Shown here piece by piece: positions 27,956 to 37,232 of a stretch of DNA of 64,000 bases; the stretch's first letter is position 1, and each line of letters starts with the position of its first letter. Position numbers and translations under genes: made by a program. The stretch is taken from assembly GCF_023276375.1 (NCBI RefSeq), contig NZ_JALLPK010000001.1, positions 2,542,001 through 2,606,000 of the forward strand. Direction: 5' to 3'. Origin of the DNA: Halocatena marina (GTDB taxonomy: Archaea > Halobacteriota > Halobacteria > Halobacteriales > Haloarculaceae). The notes under the pieces are model-generated. The model searched no databases, was not told the origin of the DNA, and worked only from the letters and a program-made list of their open reading frames with translations.

Positions 27956-30586
27956 GTGAGTGACAGCATCGGTGACCGGACGGTTCCGCGAGTGTCCATT
28001 GACGCAGAGTGGGCCGACCTGTTTCCGTTCGATCCGTATCCACAGCAAGTCGACGGAGTAGAGCGCGCGCTGGACGTGTGTCGGGATCAGGGATATCTTC
28101 TTCTCGAAGGTGCATGCGGGACGGGAAAGACGCTCATCGCGCTCGCTGCTGGAGTACAGACGGTTCTTGACGGCGATGCGGATCGTGTGATGGCCGTGAC
28201 GCCGGTCAAACAGCAGCTGAAGCAGTTCGTTACCGAAATACGAGCCATCAACGACAACCGAGAGGATGGAGAGACGCCGATCACTGGGCTCGTTATGGTC
28301 GGGAAACGCGATATGCTTCCGTACGCACGCGAGGAGCAGTTGTCCGACGCGAAAAGCGTCCACGATGCAGCAAGCGACATGCGCGAAACGACGGCAAGTC
28401 TCATCAGCCGCGAATCGATGCTCGAACTCGATATCGCCCCCGGTGATCTCGATGGTCGAATCAACACCTGCGACGAGAGCGGGTGTGATCGGCTCTCGTA
28501 CGGATCACACGAGTGTCCAGAACACCGAAGCGAACGCGACGAAGACACTACGTGGTACGATCCAGTCCGTGCGAAAGCACTCTGTCAGCTCGTTTCGGAG
28601 TCGGATGGCCCTCGTCTCGAAACGGCTGGAGCGACCGCACCATACCCCGAATCGCCGCCACACACTCGTGATGTGCTCGACATCTACGCATCAGACGAAA
28701 TACCGGCAGCCGATGCGGGCTATTTCGATCCGTTCTACGCGCGCTTTTTCGCAGACGAAGAGTGGATTCCATTCGGATTCGATGAAAGCGAGACCAGCGT
28801 GCTCGACAGCGAGACCATCGTTCGGGCTGCCGTCTCGCGGGGAACGTGTCCGCACGAGGCAATGGCGTCTCTGATGAGCGAAGCCGACGTACTCATCGGT
28901 AACTACAACCACGTCTTCGATCCGATGACGCGTCGTCTCACCGGAGAGAAAGCCGGTGTGCTCGATAAGGGAACGGTGCTCATCATCGATGAAGCGCACA
29001 TGCTCGAAGAGCGTGTGCGGGATTTACTGTCCGATACGCTGAGTCTGCACGCGCTCCGGACGGCTCACAGAGACATTGCGCTCGCCCGCGAGTATCTGTC
29101 CGGAACAGGTGGTGAGCCGGGAGCCGATCCGCTGGCACATCAACGGCAGGCGAAATCAGTGCTCTCCGATTACGATGGGCTCAAAGCGAGCGACCTTCGG
29201 GTTGGCCAGCAGTTCATCGAGTGGCTCATTGAGGCGATCGACGAGGAGGTGTCGTCGTTTCTGCACGAGGAGTACGGCGATTGGCAGCGTCGGTTCCGCG
29301 AGGGATCGCTACCGACGGACGATCACGAAATCCCGCTCAGAGATCCACAAACGGTTGCGGTGGATCGACTCACAGAGGCAGCTGGGTCCACATTCGATGA
29401 CGACGTGTGGCGACGGATGCGCACCATCGGGAGCGCTGTTGGCGCGATTCACGAGGCTGATAGCCAAACCGATCGTACACCTGTCTCGGAAGGCGTCGGT
29501 ATGCTGCTCTTTGAGTGGGGATTAGCCGATGAACGAACGTACTTCCGGGAAATCGAGCTCGAATACGCGGAAAAGCCCGCCGACACGACACTCCCCGATT
29601 GGGTCAGTGCGTACAACGGTGCCCTTTCATTGTACAATTGCATCCCACACGATCCGCTCGCTACCATCTTCGAGGATCTCGCTGGAGGCGTGCTGATGTC
29701 GGCAACGCTCGAACCGTTCGACGTTTATTTGCGAGTGAGTGGTCTCGATCACCTCGCTGGATCTGATTCGACATCCACGTCGGATTCCACGACTAACTCG
29801 GCCTCTGGTTCCAACGCCACGCATGGGGCTGAACAAGAAACCGACAGCCGGCGCATCGAGACGACGGGATACGGACTCTCGTTTCCGCGAAAGAACCGGG
29901 CGAGTTGGATCGTTGATCTTCCGGCGTTCACGTATCGGAACCGCGGCCCACCGTCAGCTGCATTCGATGCGATGACACGCGCGCGGCAGGCACACGCGAG
30001 TGCGATCGTGACTGTCGCGCGTAGTCACGGAAACATCCTCCTCTGTCTCCCTTCCTACGCTGAGGCGGAGTGGGCGGTCACACACCTCAGAGAACACGTT
30101 ACCAAGCCCGTGTTGTGCGATCGTTCATCCGAGAGCGGAACGACCGATGCGATGCTCGGACGATTCTTTCAAGACGATGGCACCGATCGGGTGCTCGTTA
30201 CAAGCGCGCGCGGGACAGTCACCGAGGGCATCGATTACAAGGGAAGTCGACTCCATACAGCCGCTGTCGTTGGCGTCCCCTACGCTAACACGGCAAACGC
30301 CCGGATGAAGGCCGTAATAAACGCCTACGACCGCGAATTTGAAGACGGTGGATTCGAGTACGCCGTGAAGGTGCCAGCGGTTCGGAAAACACGGCAAGCA
30401 CTCGGTCGCGTGCTTCGGGGACACAGTGAGGTCGGAACGCGGATTCTCCTCGATGGACGCTACCGGCCGGACGCCCCTCGCTCGGTGAACACCTATCTCT
30501 CTGCGAGTGAACGGACGGAGTTCACGACCGTCAGCCCCGACATGCTCGACTACGCGCTCAATCAGTTCTGGGACAGGGATTCATAG
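27956..30586 (+). CDS. XPD/DinG-like superfamily 2 DNA helicase
   Basis: The 876-residue protein starts at GTG 27956. Walker A is GACGTGKT at 52-59 and motif II is DEAH at 345-348. The C-terminal helicase core includes 'TEGIDYKGSRLHTAAVVGVPYAN' and 'VRKTRQALGRVLRGHSEVG' (motif VI, QxxGRxxR). Cysteines between motifs Ia and II ('CDESGCDRL', 'HECPEH', 'ALCQLV', 'RGTCPHEA') could hold an Fe-S cluster as in XPD. A Ser/Thr-rich low-complexity insert lies near residues 600-630. Likely role: 5'-3' unwinding in repair. Its 3' end overlaps the convergent thioesterase gene by 25 bases. Confidence 0.88.
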   Translation: MSDSIGDRTVPRVSIDAEWADLFPFDPYPQQVDGVERALDVCRDQGYLLLEGACGTGKTLIALAAGVQTVLDGDADRVMAVTPVKQQLKQFVTEIRAINDNREDGETPITGLVMVGKRDMLPYAREEQLSDAKSVHDAASDMRETTASLISRESMLELDIAPGDLDGRINTCDESGCDRLSYGSHECPEHRSERDEDTTWYDPVRAKALCQLVSESDGPRLETAGATAPYPESPPHTRDVLDIYASDEIPAADAGYFDPFYARFFADEEWIPFGFDESETSVLDSETIVRAAVSRGTCPHEAMASLMSEADVLIGNYNHVFDPMTRRLTGEKAGVLDKGTVLIIDEAHMLEERVRDLLSDTLSLHALRTAHRDIALAREYLSGTGGEPGADPLAHQRQAKSVLSDYDGLKASDLRVGQQFIEWLIEAIDEEVSSFLHEEYGDWQRRFREGSLPTDDHEIPLRDPQTVAVDRLTEAAGSTFDDDVWRRMRTIGSAVGAIHEADSQTDRTPVSEGVGMLLFEWGLADERTYFREIELEYAEKPADTTLPDWVSAYNGALSLYNCIPHDPLATIFEDLAGGVLMSATLEPFDVYLRVSGLDHLAGSDSTSTSDSTTNSASGSNATHGAEQETDSRRIETTGYGLSFPRKNRASWIVDLPAFTYRNRGPPSAAFDAMTRARQAHASAIVTVARSHGNILLCLPSYAEAEWAVTHLREHVTKPVLCDRSSESGTTDAMLGRFFQDDGTDRVLVTSARGTVTEGIDYKGSRLHTAAVVGVPYANTANARMKAVINAYDREFEDGGFEYAVKVPAVRKTRQALGRVLRGHSEVGTRILLDGRYRPDAPRSVNTYLSASERTEFTTVSPDMLDYALNQFWDRDS

Positions 30587-30972
30587 GTAGTCACTTGATC
30601 GCGCCACTCCTCAGGAAGAGAACGCGGCCCACCATCCTCGTCAACGGCGACCGTCACGGATTCGGCTGTCGCTGCGACGCCGTCTCCCGTTCGAATCTCG
30701 TACTCCATTGGAATGCTCGACGTACCCAGATCAGGAACGCGAACCGTGACGGACACCGATTCGTCAGCAAGCGTCACCGGTGTACGGAAATCGATCGAGA
30801 TGTGCGCAAGGACGACTGCACACTGATCAATCGCCTCTCCGAGAACATCCGCAATGTACGCGGCCCGGGCCTGTTCGAGATACGTTCCGTAAACAGCATT
30901 ATTGACGTGATTTTGTGTGTCGAGATCTCGATAGCGAACCGGGATGTCCGTGGTGAACGGCTCTTGACTCAT
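30562..30972 (-). CDS. Acyl-CoA thioesterase (4HBT hotdog family)
   Basis: The 136-residue protein (MSQEPFTTDIPVRYRDLDTQ) has the hotdog signature 'VRYRDLDTQNHVNNAVYGTYLEQAR', with the catalytic Asp in RDLD/NHVNN as in 4-hydroxybenzoyl-CoA thioesterase and YbgC. It hydrolyses an acyl-CoA thioester in the cytoplasm; the acyl group is unknown. ATG 30978 is an alternative start two codons earlier. It converges on and overlaps the helicase gene. Confidence 0.85.
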   Translation of the reverse strand: MSQEPFTTDIPVRYRDLDTQNHVNNAVYGTYLEQARAAYIADVLGEAIDQCAVVLAHISIDFRTPVTLADESVSVTVRVPDLGTSSIPMEYEIRTGDGVAATAESVTVAVDEDGGPRSLPEEWRDQVTTYESLSQN

Positions 30973-31080
30973 CGGCACGAACTACCGCGCCAATACAGAT
31001 CGGAATATCGATCCGCATCGAATCGCCATCGAAACCAATCTATTTCAATTCGCTCTGGTTCGTCAGCTACCCGTTGGATA

Positions 31081-32610
31081 TCATCTGACTGAGATATCGA
31101 TGCTCTTCGTTTGTGTGTAGTGTTCGATCGTTTCTTGTGCGCGCTCGCGTCCGATTCCGGACTGCTTGTAGCCACCGAACGGCATTCCGGTCGGGAAATC
31201 GTTGTACTGGTTGACCCAAATCGTTCCAGCTTCGAGATCGGCTGCGGTTCGGTGTGCCTGATCGATATCACTCGTAACGACGCCCGCAGCGAGACCGTAC
31301 TCGACGTCGTTTGCCAGTTCGATCATGTCATCGTACTCGTTCCACGAGAACACTTCGAGAACGGGACCGAAGATCTCCTCTTGAACAGCCGGGTGATCGT
31401 GATCGAGATCGCGGACGATCGTCGGAGTGACGAAGCATCCGTCCGCGAGCGCTTCGTCGTCCGGCACGCCACCGCCGGTCAGCATCGATGCTCCGGCTTC
31501 GCGCGCAGCATCGAGGTAGCCCAACGTTCGCTCGCGTTGCTCCTCCGAGACCTTCGGACCAAGTCGAGTGCTGTCGAGCAGCGGGTCGTCTATCGTGAGC
31601 CCTTCGGCCGCTGTGGCCAACTGATTGAGGAACTCCTCCTCGATATCCTCGTGAATGAACAGCCGTGATCCCGCAGTACAACACTCGCCGGTGTTGTAGA
31701 AAATTGCGAAGATTGTCGTCTGTACTGCCCGATCGAGATCTGCATCTGGGTAAATCACGATCGGGTTCTTCCCGCCCAGTTCGAGTGTCACGTCAGTAAC
31801 GTTCTCAGCCGCGTTTTTCATCACCTGCTTTCCGATCGCTGTCGATCCAGTGAATGCGAGTTTACGCACGTCTGGGTGTGTCGTGAGTGGCTCACCAGCA
31901 TCGGAACCAAAGCCAGTAACGACGTTAATAACACCATCAGGGAGTACGTCGTCGATCTCCGCCATCAGCTTCAGGACAGACAGCGGCGTCTGTTCTGCTG
32001 GTTTCAGAACGACCGTGTTGCCAGCAGCGATCGCCGGTGCGAGCTTCCACGCTGCCATCAGTAATGGAAAATTCCACGGAATGATGGCACCGACGACTCC
32101 GTAGGGTTCTTTGATGGTTGTAACGCGGCGAGAGCCGTCCGTCGGAACGGTTTCGCCTTCGGTCGCGCGCGTTATGCCGGCAAAGTATCGGAAATGCTCG
32201 GCAGCGAGATGAACGTCAGCTCGTGCTTCGTTGATTGGTTTACCGTTGTCGAGCGTTTCGAGACGCGCGAACGCTGTGCGCTCCGATCTGATCCGATCGG
32301 CGATGGTTTCGAGCGTCCGCTGGCGCTTCGAGGGCGAAGCATCACCCCAATCGACGAATGCGTCTTCTGCGGCTGCGACAGCTCTGTCGATGTCTGCTGC
32401 GTTTCCGGACGGAAGTTCCGCGAGGACATCGCCTGTCGTCGGATCGCGTGTCTCAAACGTCTCACCGGAATCGCTTTCGACCCACTCGCCACCGATGTAA
32501 CACCCACGCTGTTCGGGGACAACTGCTTCTGCAGTCTCTTGGTGTCGTTCATGAATTTCCGCTCGTCGTTCGCTCGCTGACGCTGCTTCAGATTCGGTTT
32601 CGGATGCCAT
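31081..32610 (-). CDS. Aldehyde dehydrogenase (betaine-aldehyde-like)
   Basis: From ATG 32610 (MASETESEAAS) the product is 509 residues; the frame opens 8 codons earlier. NAD(P)+-binding and catalytic motifs are complete: 'IIPWNFPLLMAAWKLAPAIAAGNTVVLKP', 'FTGSTAIGK', the general-base Glu in 'LELGGKNP' and the nucleophile Cys in 'NTGECCTAGSRL'. It oxidises an aldehyde to the acid. The BCCT transporter 4 kb away makes betaine aldehyde a possible substrate, but this is inference. An acidic N-terminal extension is typical of haloarchaea. Confidence 0.9.
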   Translation of the reverse strand: MASETESEAASASERRAEIHERHQETAEAVVPEQRGCYIGGEWVESDSGETFETRDPTTGDVLAELPSGNAADIDRAVAAAEDAFVDWGDASPSKRQRTLETIADRIRSERTAFARLETLDNGKPINEARADVHLAAEHFRYFAGITRATEGETVPTDGSRRVTTIKEPYGVVGAIIPWNFPLLMAAWKLAPAIAAGNTVVLKPAEQTPLSVLKLMAEIDDVLPDGVINVVTGFGSDAGEPLTTHPDVRKLAFTGSTAIGKQVMKNAAENVTDVTLELGGKNPIVIYPDADLDRAVQTTIFAIFYNTGECCTAGSRLFIHEDIEEEFLNQLATAAEGLTIDDPLLDSTRLGPKVSEEQRERTLGYLDAAREAGASMLTGGGVPDDEALADGCFVTPTIVRDLDHDHPAVQEEIFGPVLEVFSWNEYDDMIELANDVEYGLAAGVVTSDIDQAHRTAADLEAGTIWVNQYNDFPTGMPFGGYKQSGIGRERAQETIEHYTQTKSIDISVR

Positions 32611-32711
32611 ACAAAAGTGGAACACGCCCGCCACATAAGCCTGAACGGTTTGTTCCCGAAATTAATTGAGATGTGCTCTCACTCCTGAAGCCGCCATCGG
32701 GCACAAGACGT

Positions 32712-33347
32712 TCAATCGAGACGCTTAGCCTCGGCAGCGAACTCCTTGATGATCTGCTCTTCGGCGCGATGGAGAACTCCGCTCACCGCTGATGGATTGA
32801 CATCCAGCGTGCTTGCCAGATTAGTGAGCGAACAGCCTCGCGGACTATCGTAGTACCCTCGCTCGATAGCTTCAGTAAGAACGTCCCACTGACGGTCTGT
32901 CAGCAAGTCAGTCATCTCGACCGACTGGGTGATTGAGAGGATCTCGAATGAAACGTCGGCCGTCTCAAACTCCGTCTGGAGCTGAGACAACCGCTCCCAC
33001 GACGTGATCGTTTCGACGGTGAGCCAGCCGTCACGCAGAACCGTGGGATACTGTGGCAAGATTCCCGCAGCCCGTGCCGCTGCACGCGCCGCAGGTTCGC
33101 TGGTCTCGTACTGGACCAACACAGTCTGCTGATCGGTCCGTAACACCTCAAATGATCGCACATCCGATGCCTCATCGAACAGCTGACAGAGAGCCTCGGG
33201 GTCAGTAGTCTCCGCTTCGACGATGACGCGCAAACCGTCCTTCATGGGATGGGAGGCGAAGATCCGGAATTCATCATCCGGATGATCGATCGAAAATGCC
33301 ACCAACGAATTATGCGATGGCTTGATCCGGAGCCACACTCGGGGCAT
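32712..33347 (-). CDS. HTH-10 (Bat-type) transcriptional regulator
   Basis: From ATG 33347 (MPRVWLRIKPS) the product is 211 residues; the frame extends to 33419 but begins family-like sequence at 33347. A sensor-like N-terminal half is followed by the HTH-10 domain 'LTDRQWDVLTEAIERGYYDSPRGCSL' and the helix-turn-helix 'TNLASTLDVNPSAVSGVLHRAEE'. It lies 101 bases upstream of the aldehyde dehydrogenase gene on the same strand, which may be its target. Confidence 0.85.
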   Translation of the reverse strand: MPRVWLRIKPSHNSLVAFSIDHPDDEFRIFASHPMKDGLRVIVEAETTDPEALCQLFDEASDVRSFEVLRTDQQTVLVQYETSEPAARAAARAAGILPQYPTVLRDGWLTVETITSWERLSQLQTEFETADVSFEILSITQSVEMTDLLTDRQWDVLTEAIERGYYDSPRGCSLTNLASTLDVNPSAVSGVLHRAEEQIIKEFAAEAKRLD

Positions 33348-33535
33348 GCCTTTGGTTAGCGGTCTGCTGACTTGATCGCGTGGGTGATGAACATATTCAC
33401 GCGAACAGCCACAGCACACCCGCTCGTTCTCTGATTAGTGACACAGATAGTCATCCGAATCTATCCAAGCACAACAGTTGATAAAAATGAATTTGTGAAT
33501 TTCGCTCGGAGAATGTCGGTGAACGAGGCCGCACG

Positions 33536-34801
33536 ATGAGCGGACGGAGTAGCGGTGGTGGTCACAGAAAAACAGGTTCGTACCGAATTATCGCCATTCT
33601 GTGGGTGCTCGTATTTGTTTCCGGCTGTCAGATGCTCATTATTGCTCCTATTCTCCCACAGATCAGCGGCCAAATCGCTGTCTCGGAGTCGCTCTTAGGA
33701 ACGCTCATCACCGCATACGCTGTTTCCGTCGGTGTTTTTGCGCTCATCACAGGACCAATCTCGGATCGGATCGGGAGGCGCCGAATCCTTCTCATCGGTA
33801 ATACGATCATGACCGTTGCACTCGTCCTTCATTGGTTCGTGTGGGATTTTGCTTCGCTCTTTGGCGTTCGTGCACTCGCGGGCGTCGCCGGGGGAATTCT
33901 CAACGGCGCATCGCTCGCGTACGTCGGTGATTACTTCCCACGCGAACAGCGAGGGTGGGCAAACGGTTGGTTGTTCACAGGGATGGCAGCCGGACAGATT
34001 GCAGGGATTCCAGTGGGAACGCTCATGGCCGAACAGGTCGGGTTCCGGTTCCCGTTTCTCGTCTTTGGCCTATTGCTGGCTGTGGCCCTTCTGCTCCTCT
34101 GGATGTACGTCCCCGATCCAGATGTGGAGCTCTCGGATCAACTAACGATCAAAAGTGCACTCGAAGGGTACGCAGTGTTGTTGCAGCGACGTGATGTTGT
34201 CGCGGCGATTGCGATCTTCGTAATCATGTTCGGTGGAAACGCACTCTATATCACCTATCTACCGACGTGGCTCGAAGCGACACTCGATGCTGGCGGTGAA
34301 ACCATTGCTACACTGTTTTTCTTTGGTGGCCTGGGAAGCATCCTCGCCGGGCCTCGCGCCGGAACGCTCTCAGATCGCGTCGGTCGAAAGCGTATCATCG
34401 TTGCTGCGTCTGCTTGTCTTGCCATTGTTATGCTCGCAACAACATCGCTTGCAGTCAGTATGTGGGTCACGTACGGGCTGTTTTTCGTCGTCATGGGACT
34501 GTTTACTGCGCGTGCGACACCATTCCAAACGCTGTTGACAGAGATGGTTGCAAGCGACAAGCGAGGATCATTTCTCAATCTCACACTCGGGATGGGGCAG
34601 ATCGGCTCTGGACTCGGTGGTGGACTCGCGGGCGTTGCCTACGCGAGCGTTGGCTATGGAGGAACGACGCTGAGTGCAGCAGCCGCAATGATCATCATCG
34701 GGATTCTCGTATGGGTGTTTCTTCCAGAAACAACACAGCAGACCAGAGATGGCTCAGTTGTACTTACCCCTGAACGACGTACCAAGAGCGGAGAGAAGTG
34801 A
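33536..34801 (+). CDS. MFS transporter
   Basis: The 421-residue protein has 12 predicted membrane segments. The motif-A loop 'GPISDRIGRRRILLIG' lies between TM2 and TM3, and the matching 'GTLSDRVGRKRIIVAAS' lies in the second half. It belongs to the major facilitator superfamily, probably an exporter of the drug/metabolite type (DHA-like). Substrate is unknown. It lies between two convergent-divergent aldehyde dehydrogenase genes; its 3' end is 9 bases from the next gene. Confidence 0.88.
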   Translation: MSGRSSGGGHRKTGSYRIIAILWVLVFVSGCQMLIIAPILPQISGQIAVSESLLGTLITAYAVSVGVFALITGPISDRIGRRRILLIGNTIMTVALVLHWFVWDFASLFGVRALAGVAGGILNGASLAYVGDYFPREQRGWANGWLFTGMAAGQIAGIPVGTLMAEQVGFRFPFLVFGLLLAVALLLLWMYVPDPDVELSDQLTIKSALEGYAVLLQRRDVVAAIAIFVIMFGGNALYITYLPTWLEATLDAGGETIATLFFFGGLGSILAGPRAGTLSDRVGRKRIIVAASACLAIVMLATTSLAVSMWVTYGLFFVVMGLFTARATPFQTLLTEMVASDKRGSFLNLTLGMGQIGSGLGGGLAGVAYASVGYGGTTLSAAAAMIIIGILVWVFLPETTQQTRDGSVVLTPERRTKSGEK

Positions 34802-34810
34802 ATCAGTCGC

Positions 34811-36364
34811 TTATCCGAGTCGTGGGAGCTTTCCGAAGTTCAGCAGCACTGTTTTCGTCTGTCGATAGCTCTCAAATGCTTCTTCATCGAGCTCTCGTCC
34901 GAGACCGGACTGTTTGTACCCACCATGAGGAACGTGATCGAATAAGTCGTTGTAGGTGTTGACCCAGACAGTTCCGGCTTCGAGCACCTCGGCTGTCTCG
35001 TGAGCCGTCTCTACGTCGGTCGTCCAGACGGCAGAGGTGAGACCGTACTCCGTATCGTTGGCTTGTGCGATCATTTCCTCACGGTCGTCCCACTCGATGA
35101 CGCTCACGACCGGCCCGAAAATCTCGTCACAAGCGACTGTGTGATCGTTTTTAACATTTGTGAGCACTGTCGGCTCGAAAAATGGAGCACCCGAAAGCTC
35201 GGGATCATCGGGCTGTCCACCACCGACGAGCACGTCTGCCCCTTCCTGAAGGGCTGTATCGACGTAGCTCTGGACGCGGTCGAGATGCTTATGGTCGACA
35301 AGCGGACCAATGTCCGTCAACGGCGCAAGCGGATCACCAACTGTGAGGCGCTCCATTTCGCTCGTGAAGCGCTCTAAGAATTCATCACGCACGTCCGAGT
35401 GAACGAACAGCCGCGATCCAGCAGTACACTGCTCGCCTTGGTTGAAGAACGAGGCGATGAGCGTCCCTTCGACCGCTTTTTCGAGATCAGCGTCAGGGAA
35501 GATGATGTTCGGACTTTTTCCACCGAGTTCGAGTGACAGCGCCTTGATGTTCGTCGCTGCACCCTCCATTACACTCCGCCCAGCGGCGGTCGATCCAGTC
35601 ATCGAGACCTTTCGTATCTCAGGGTGGTTCGTAATACGCTCACCAACTTCCGGACCTGTTCCTGGAACGACGTTTATCGTTCCCGATGGGAGATGCTTCT
35701 CCATCGTCTCGACTGCTTCGAACGTCGAGAGCACTGACCGCGGGGACGGTTTAAAGACGATCGTATTGCCCGCCGCGAGCGCAGGACCCATCTTCCACGC
35801 GAGAAACATCGACGGGAAGTTCCACGCACTGATCTGGCCGACGACGCCGTACGGTTCGCGGCTCGTGTACGCGAGTTTCCCCGACGCGCTCGACGGACGG
35901 CGGCCGTCGTCGGCCGTCCGTGCTAGCCCAGCGAAATAGCGGAACTGATCGATCATGATCGTTGCGTCGACGAACAGCGCGTGCTGATTTGGCTTTCCCA
36001 TCTCCAGCGAATCGATTCGCGCCAATTCGGTCTTGCGTTCTTCTAATGCATCGGCAATGGAATCGATGGCGTCCGCTCGCTGTGCTGCCGAATACTCACC
36101 CCACGTCTCATCAAACGCAGTTTGGGCAGCCGCTACCGCCTGATCGACATCTGCTGCAGTGCCGCGCCAGTACGTTGCCAGCGTTTCACCAGTCGTCGCA
36201 TCGATCGCCTCACACTCCTCACCCGCCTCGCTTTCGACTCCTTCGCCTCCAATCCGTTGTTTGTATGGATCACTCGAAAGAACGCTTGCGGCGATTTCGC
36301 GGTGGCGCTCGATGATCTCCTCATCCACGGTTCCTCGGTCACTATCGAAGTTCTCGCGTTGCAT
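34811..36364 (-). CDS. Aldehyde dehydrogenase
   Basis: From ATG 36364 (MQRENFDSDRGT) the product is 517 residues; the frame runs on to 36409 with a non-family extension. Motifs: 'ISAWNFPSMFLAWKMGPALAAGNTIVFKP', 'MTGSTAAGR', Glu in 'LELGGKSP' and Cys in 'NQGEQCTAGSRL'. It is about as long as the dehydrogenase at 31081 but clearly diverged, so the two are not a recent duplication. Substrate unknown. The promoter region 36365-36492 separates it from a truncated pseudogene. Confidence 0.9.
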   Translation of the reverse strand: MQRENFDSDRGTVDEEIIERHREIAASVLSSDPYKQRIGGEGVESEAGEECEAIDATTGETLATYWRGTAADVDQAVAAAQTAFDETWGEYSAAQRADAIDSIADALEERKTELARIDSLEMGKPNQHALFVDATIMIDQFRYFAGLARTADDGRRPSSASGKLAYTSREPYGVVGQISAWNFPSMFLAWKMGPALAAGNTIVFKPSPRSVLSTFEAVETMEKHLPSGTINVVPGTGPEVGERITNHPEIRKVSMTGSTAAGRSVMEGAATNIKALSLELGGKSPNIIFPDADLEKAVEGTLIASFFNQGEQCTAGSRLFVHSDVRDEFLERFTSEMERLTVGDPLAPLTDIGPLVDHKHLDRVQSYVDTALQEGADVLVGGGQPDDPELSGAPFFEPTVLTNVKNDHTVACDEIFGPVVSVIEWDDREEMIAQANDTEYGLTSAVWTTDVETAHETAEVLEAGTVWVNTYNDLFDHVPHGGYKQSGLGRELDEEAFESYRQTKTVLLNFGKLPRLG

Positions 36365-36492
36365 ACGTCGTTCAGTGATGGGTATCCATCCGCAGCCTGA
36401 CACACCCATGTGCGTGACTCACATATACGTTTGTGAACAGAATGAAACTACAAGACTGTGGCTATCTCTTCAATTACTTCATCCGTGAATCA

Positions 36493-37023
36493 TCACCGAA
36501 AAAGATCACACGTGCCCAGCTGCTCAGACGCGGAGGACAACCGGGGTCGGACGCGTACCCACCCGTCGGTGACGACGCCCCCGTATCCCTCGCCCGAGCA
36601 TTCGATGCCACCAACCACGCTCGTACCGCCACCAAACGGAACGACTGCGATGCTCTCAGTGGTTGCCCACGCGAGCCGTGTCTCGATATCCGTCTCATCG
36701 CGCGGCGTAGCGACGATATCCGGTGGTGTCTCGAACTCACAGTGAAATCCACGAACGAGATCCCGATATGCCTTCCCGTAGGTGTGATGTGCCCGTGCTC
36801 GTTTCGATCGAGTGCAGAATGATTCGAGATCACTGGGGATATTGATGCGCGCGTCTGGAAGCACAACATCCTCGAACGATGGCATATCGAGCATCGGTCG
36901 CTCCGGAAATCCGAGTTGGTTCTCGATACGAGCCTTTAGTTTTCGTCGGTCGTCATTGTTCGGAAGTCGGTCGGCGTAGCCCCACGCCCAGAAGCTCTGT
37001 TCACGCCCGTTCGTATCAGACAT
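36493..37023 (-). pseudogene. Truncated FAD-linked oxidase (alkyl-DHAP-synthase-like) remnant
   Basis: From ATG 37023 (MSDTNGREQSFWAWGYADRL) about 150 residues match the N-terminus of FAD-binding oxidases of the AGPS/GlcD type, ending with the FAD pyrophosphate loop 'AVVPFGGGTSVVGGIECSGE'. The frame then loses similarity ('DGWVRVRPRLSS…') and stops after 176 codons, whereas the family needs about 500. No remainder lies downstream; the aldehyde dehydrogenase promoter starts there. A deletion has removed the rest, including the active site. Confidence 0.75.
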
Positions 37024-37197
37024 AATGGACATCGAGAATCGAACGAGAATAACAGTAGCGCAAAAGCGACACCCAGAAATCGATAGAATATCCATGGGAG
37101 TTGATTCTAAAAGATCAGAGACAGAGGAAGTGGAGACTCCAGAAATCGCCCGACTGCACGGGGTAACAATCCAGATATGGAGCGCTGTATTCAGCAA

Positions 37198-37232
37198 GGT
37201 TTAACGGTTAGACAGCAATAGGTGGGGGTAAC
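37198..37232 (+). promoter_or_regulatory. dnaK promoter and Shine-Dalgarno
   Basis: GGTTTAACGG lies about 31 bases before the dnaK ATG at 37233, and AGGTGG at 37220-37225 is complementary to the archaeal 16S tail with spacing of about 8. The dnaK transcript may therefore use an SD, unlike most leaderless genes here. Confidence 0.45.
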
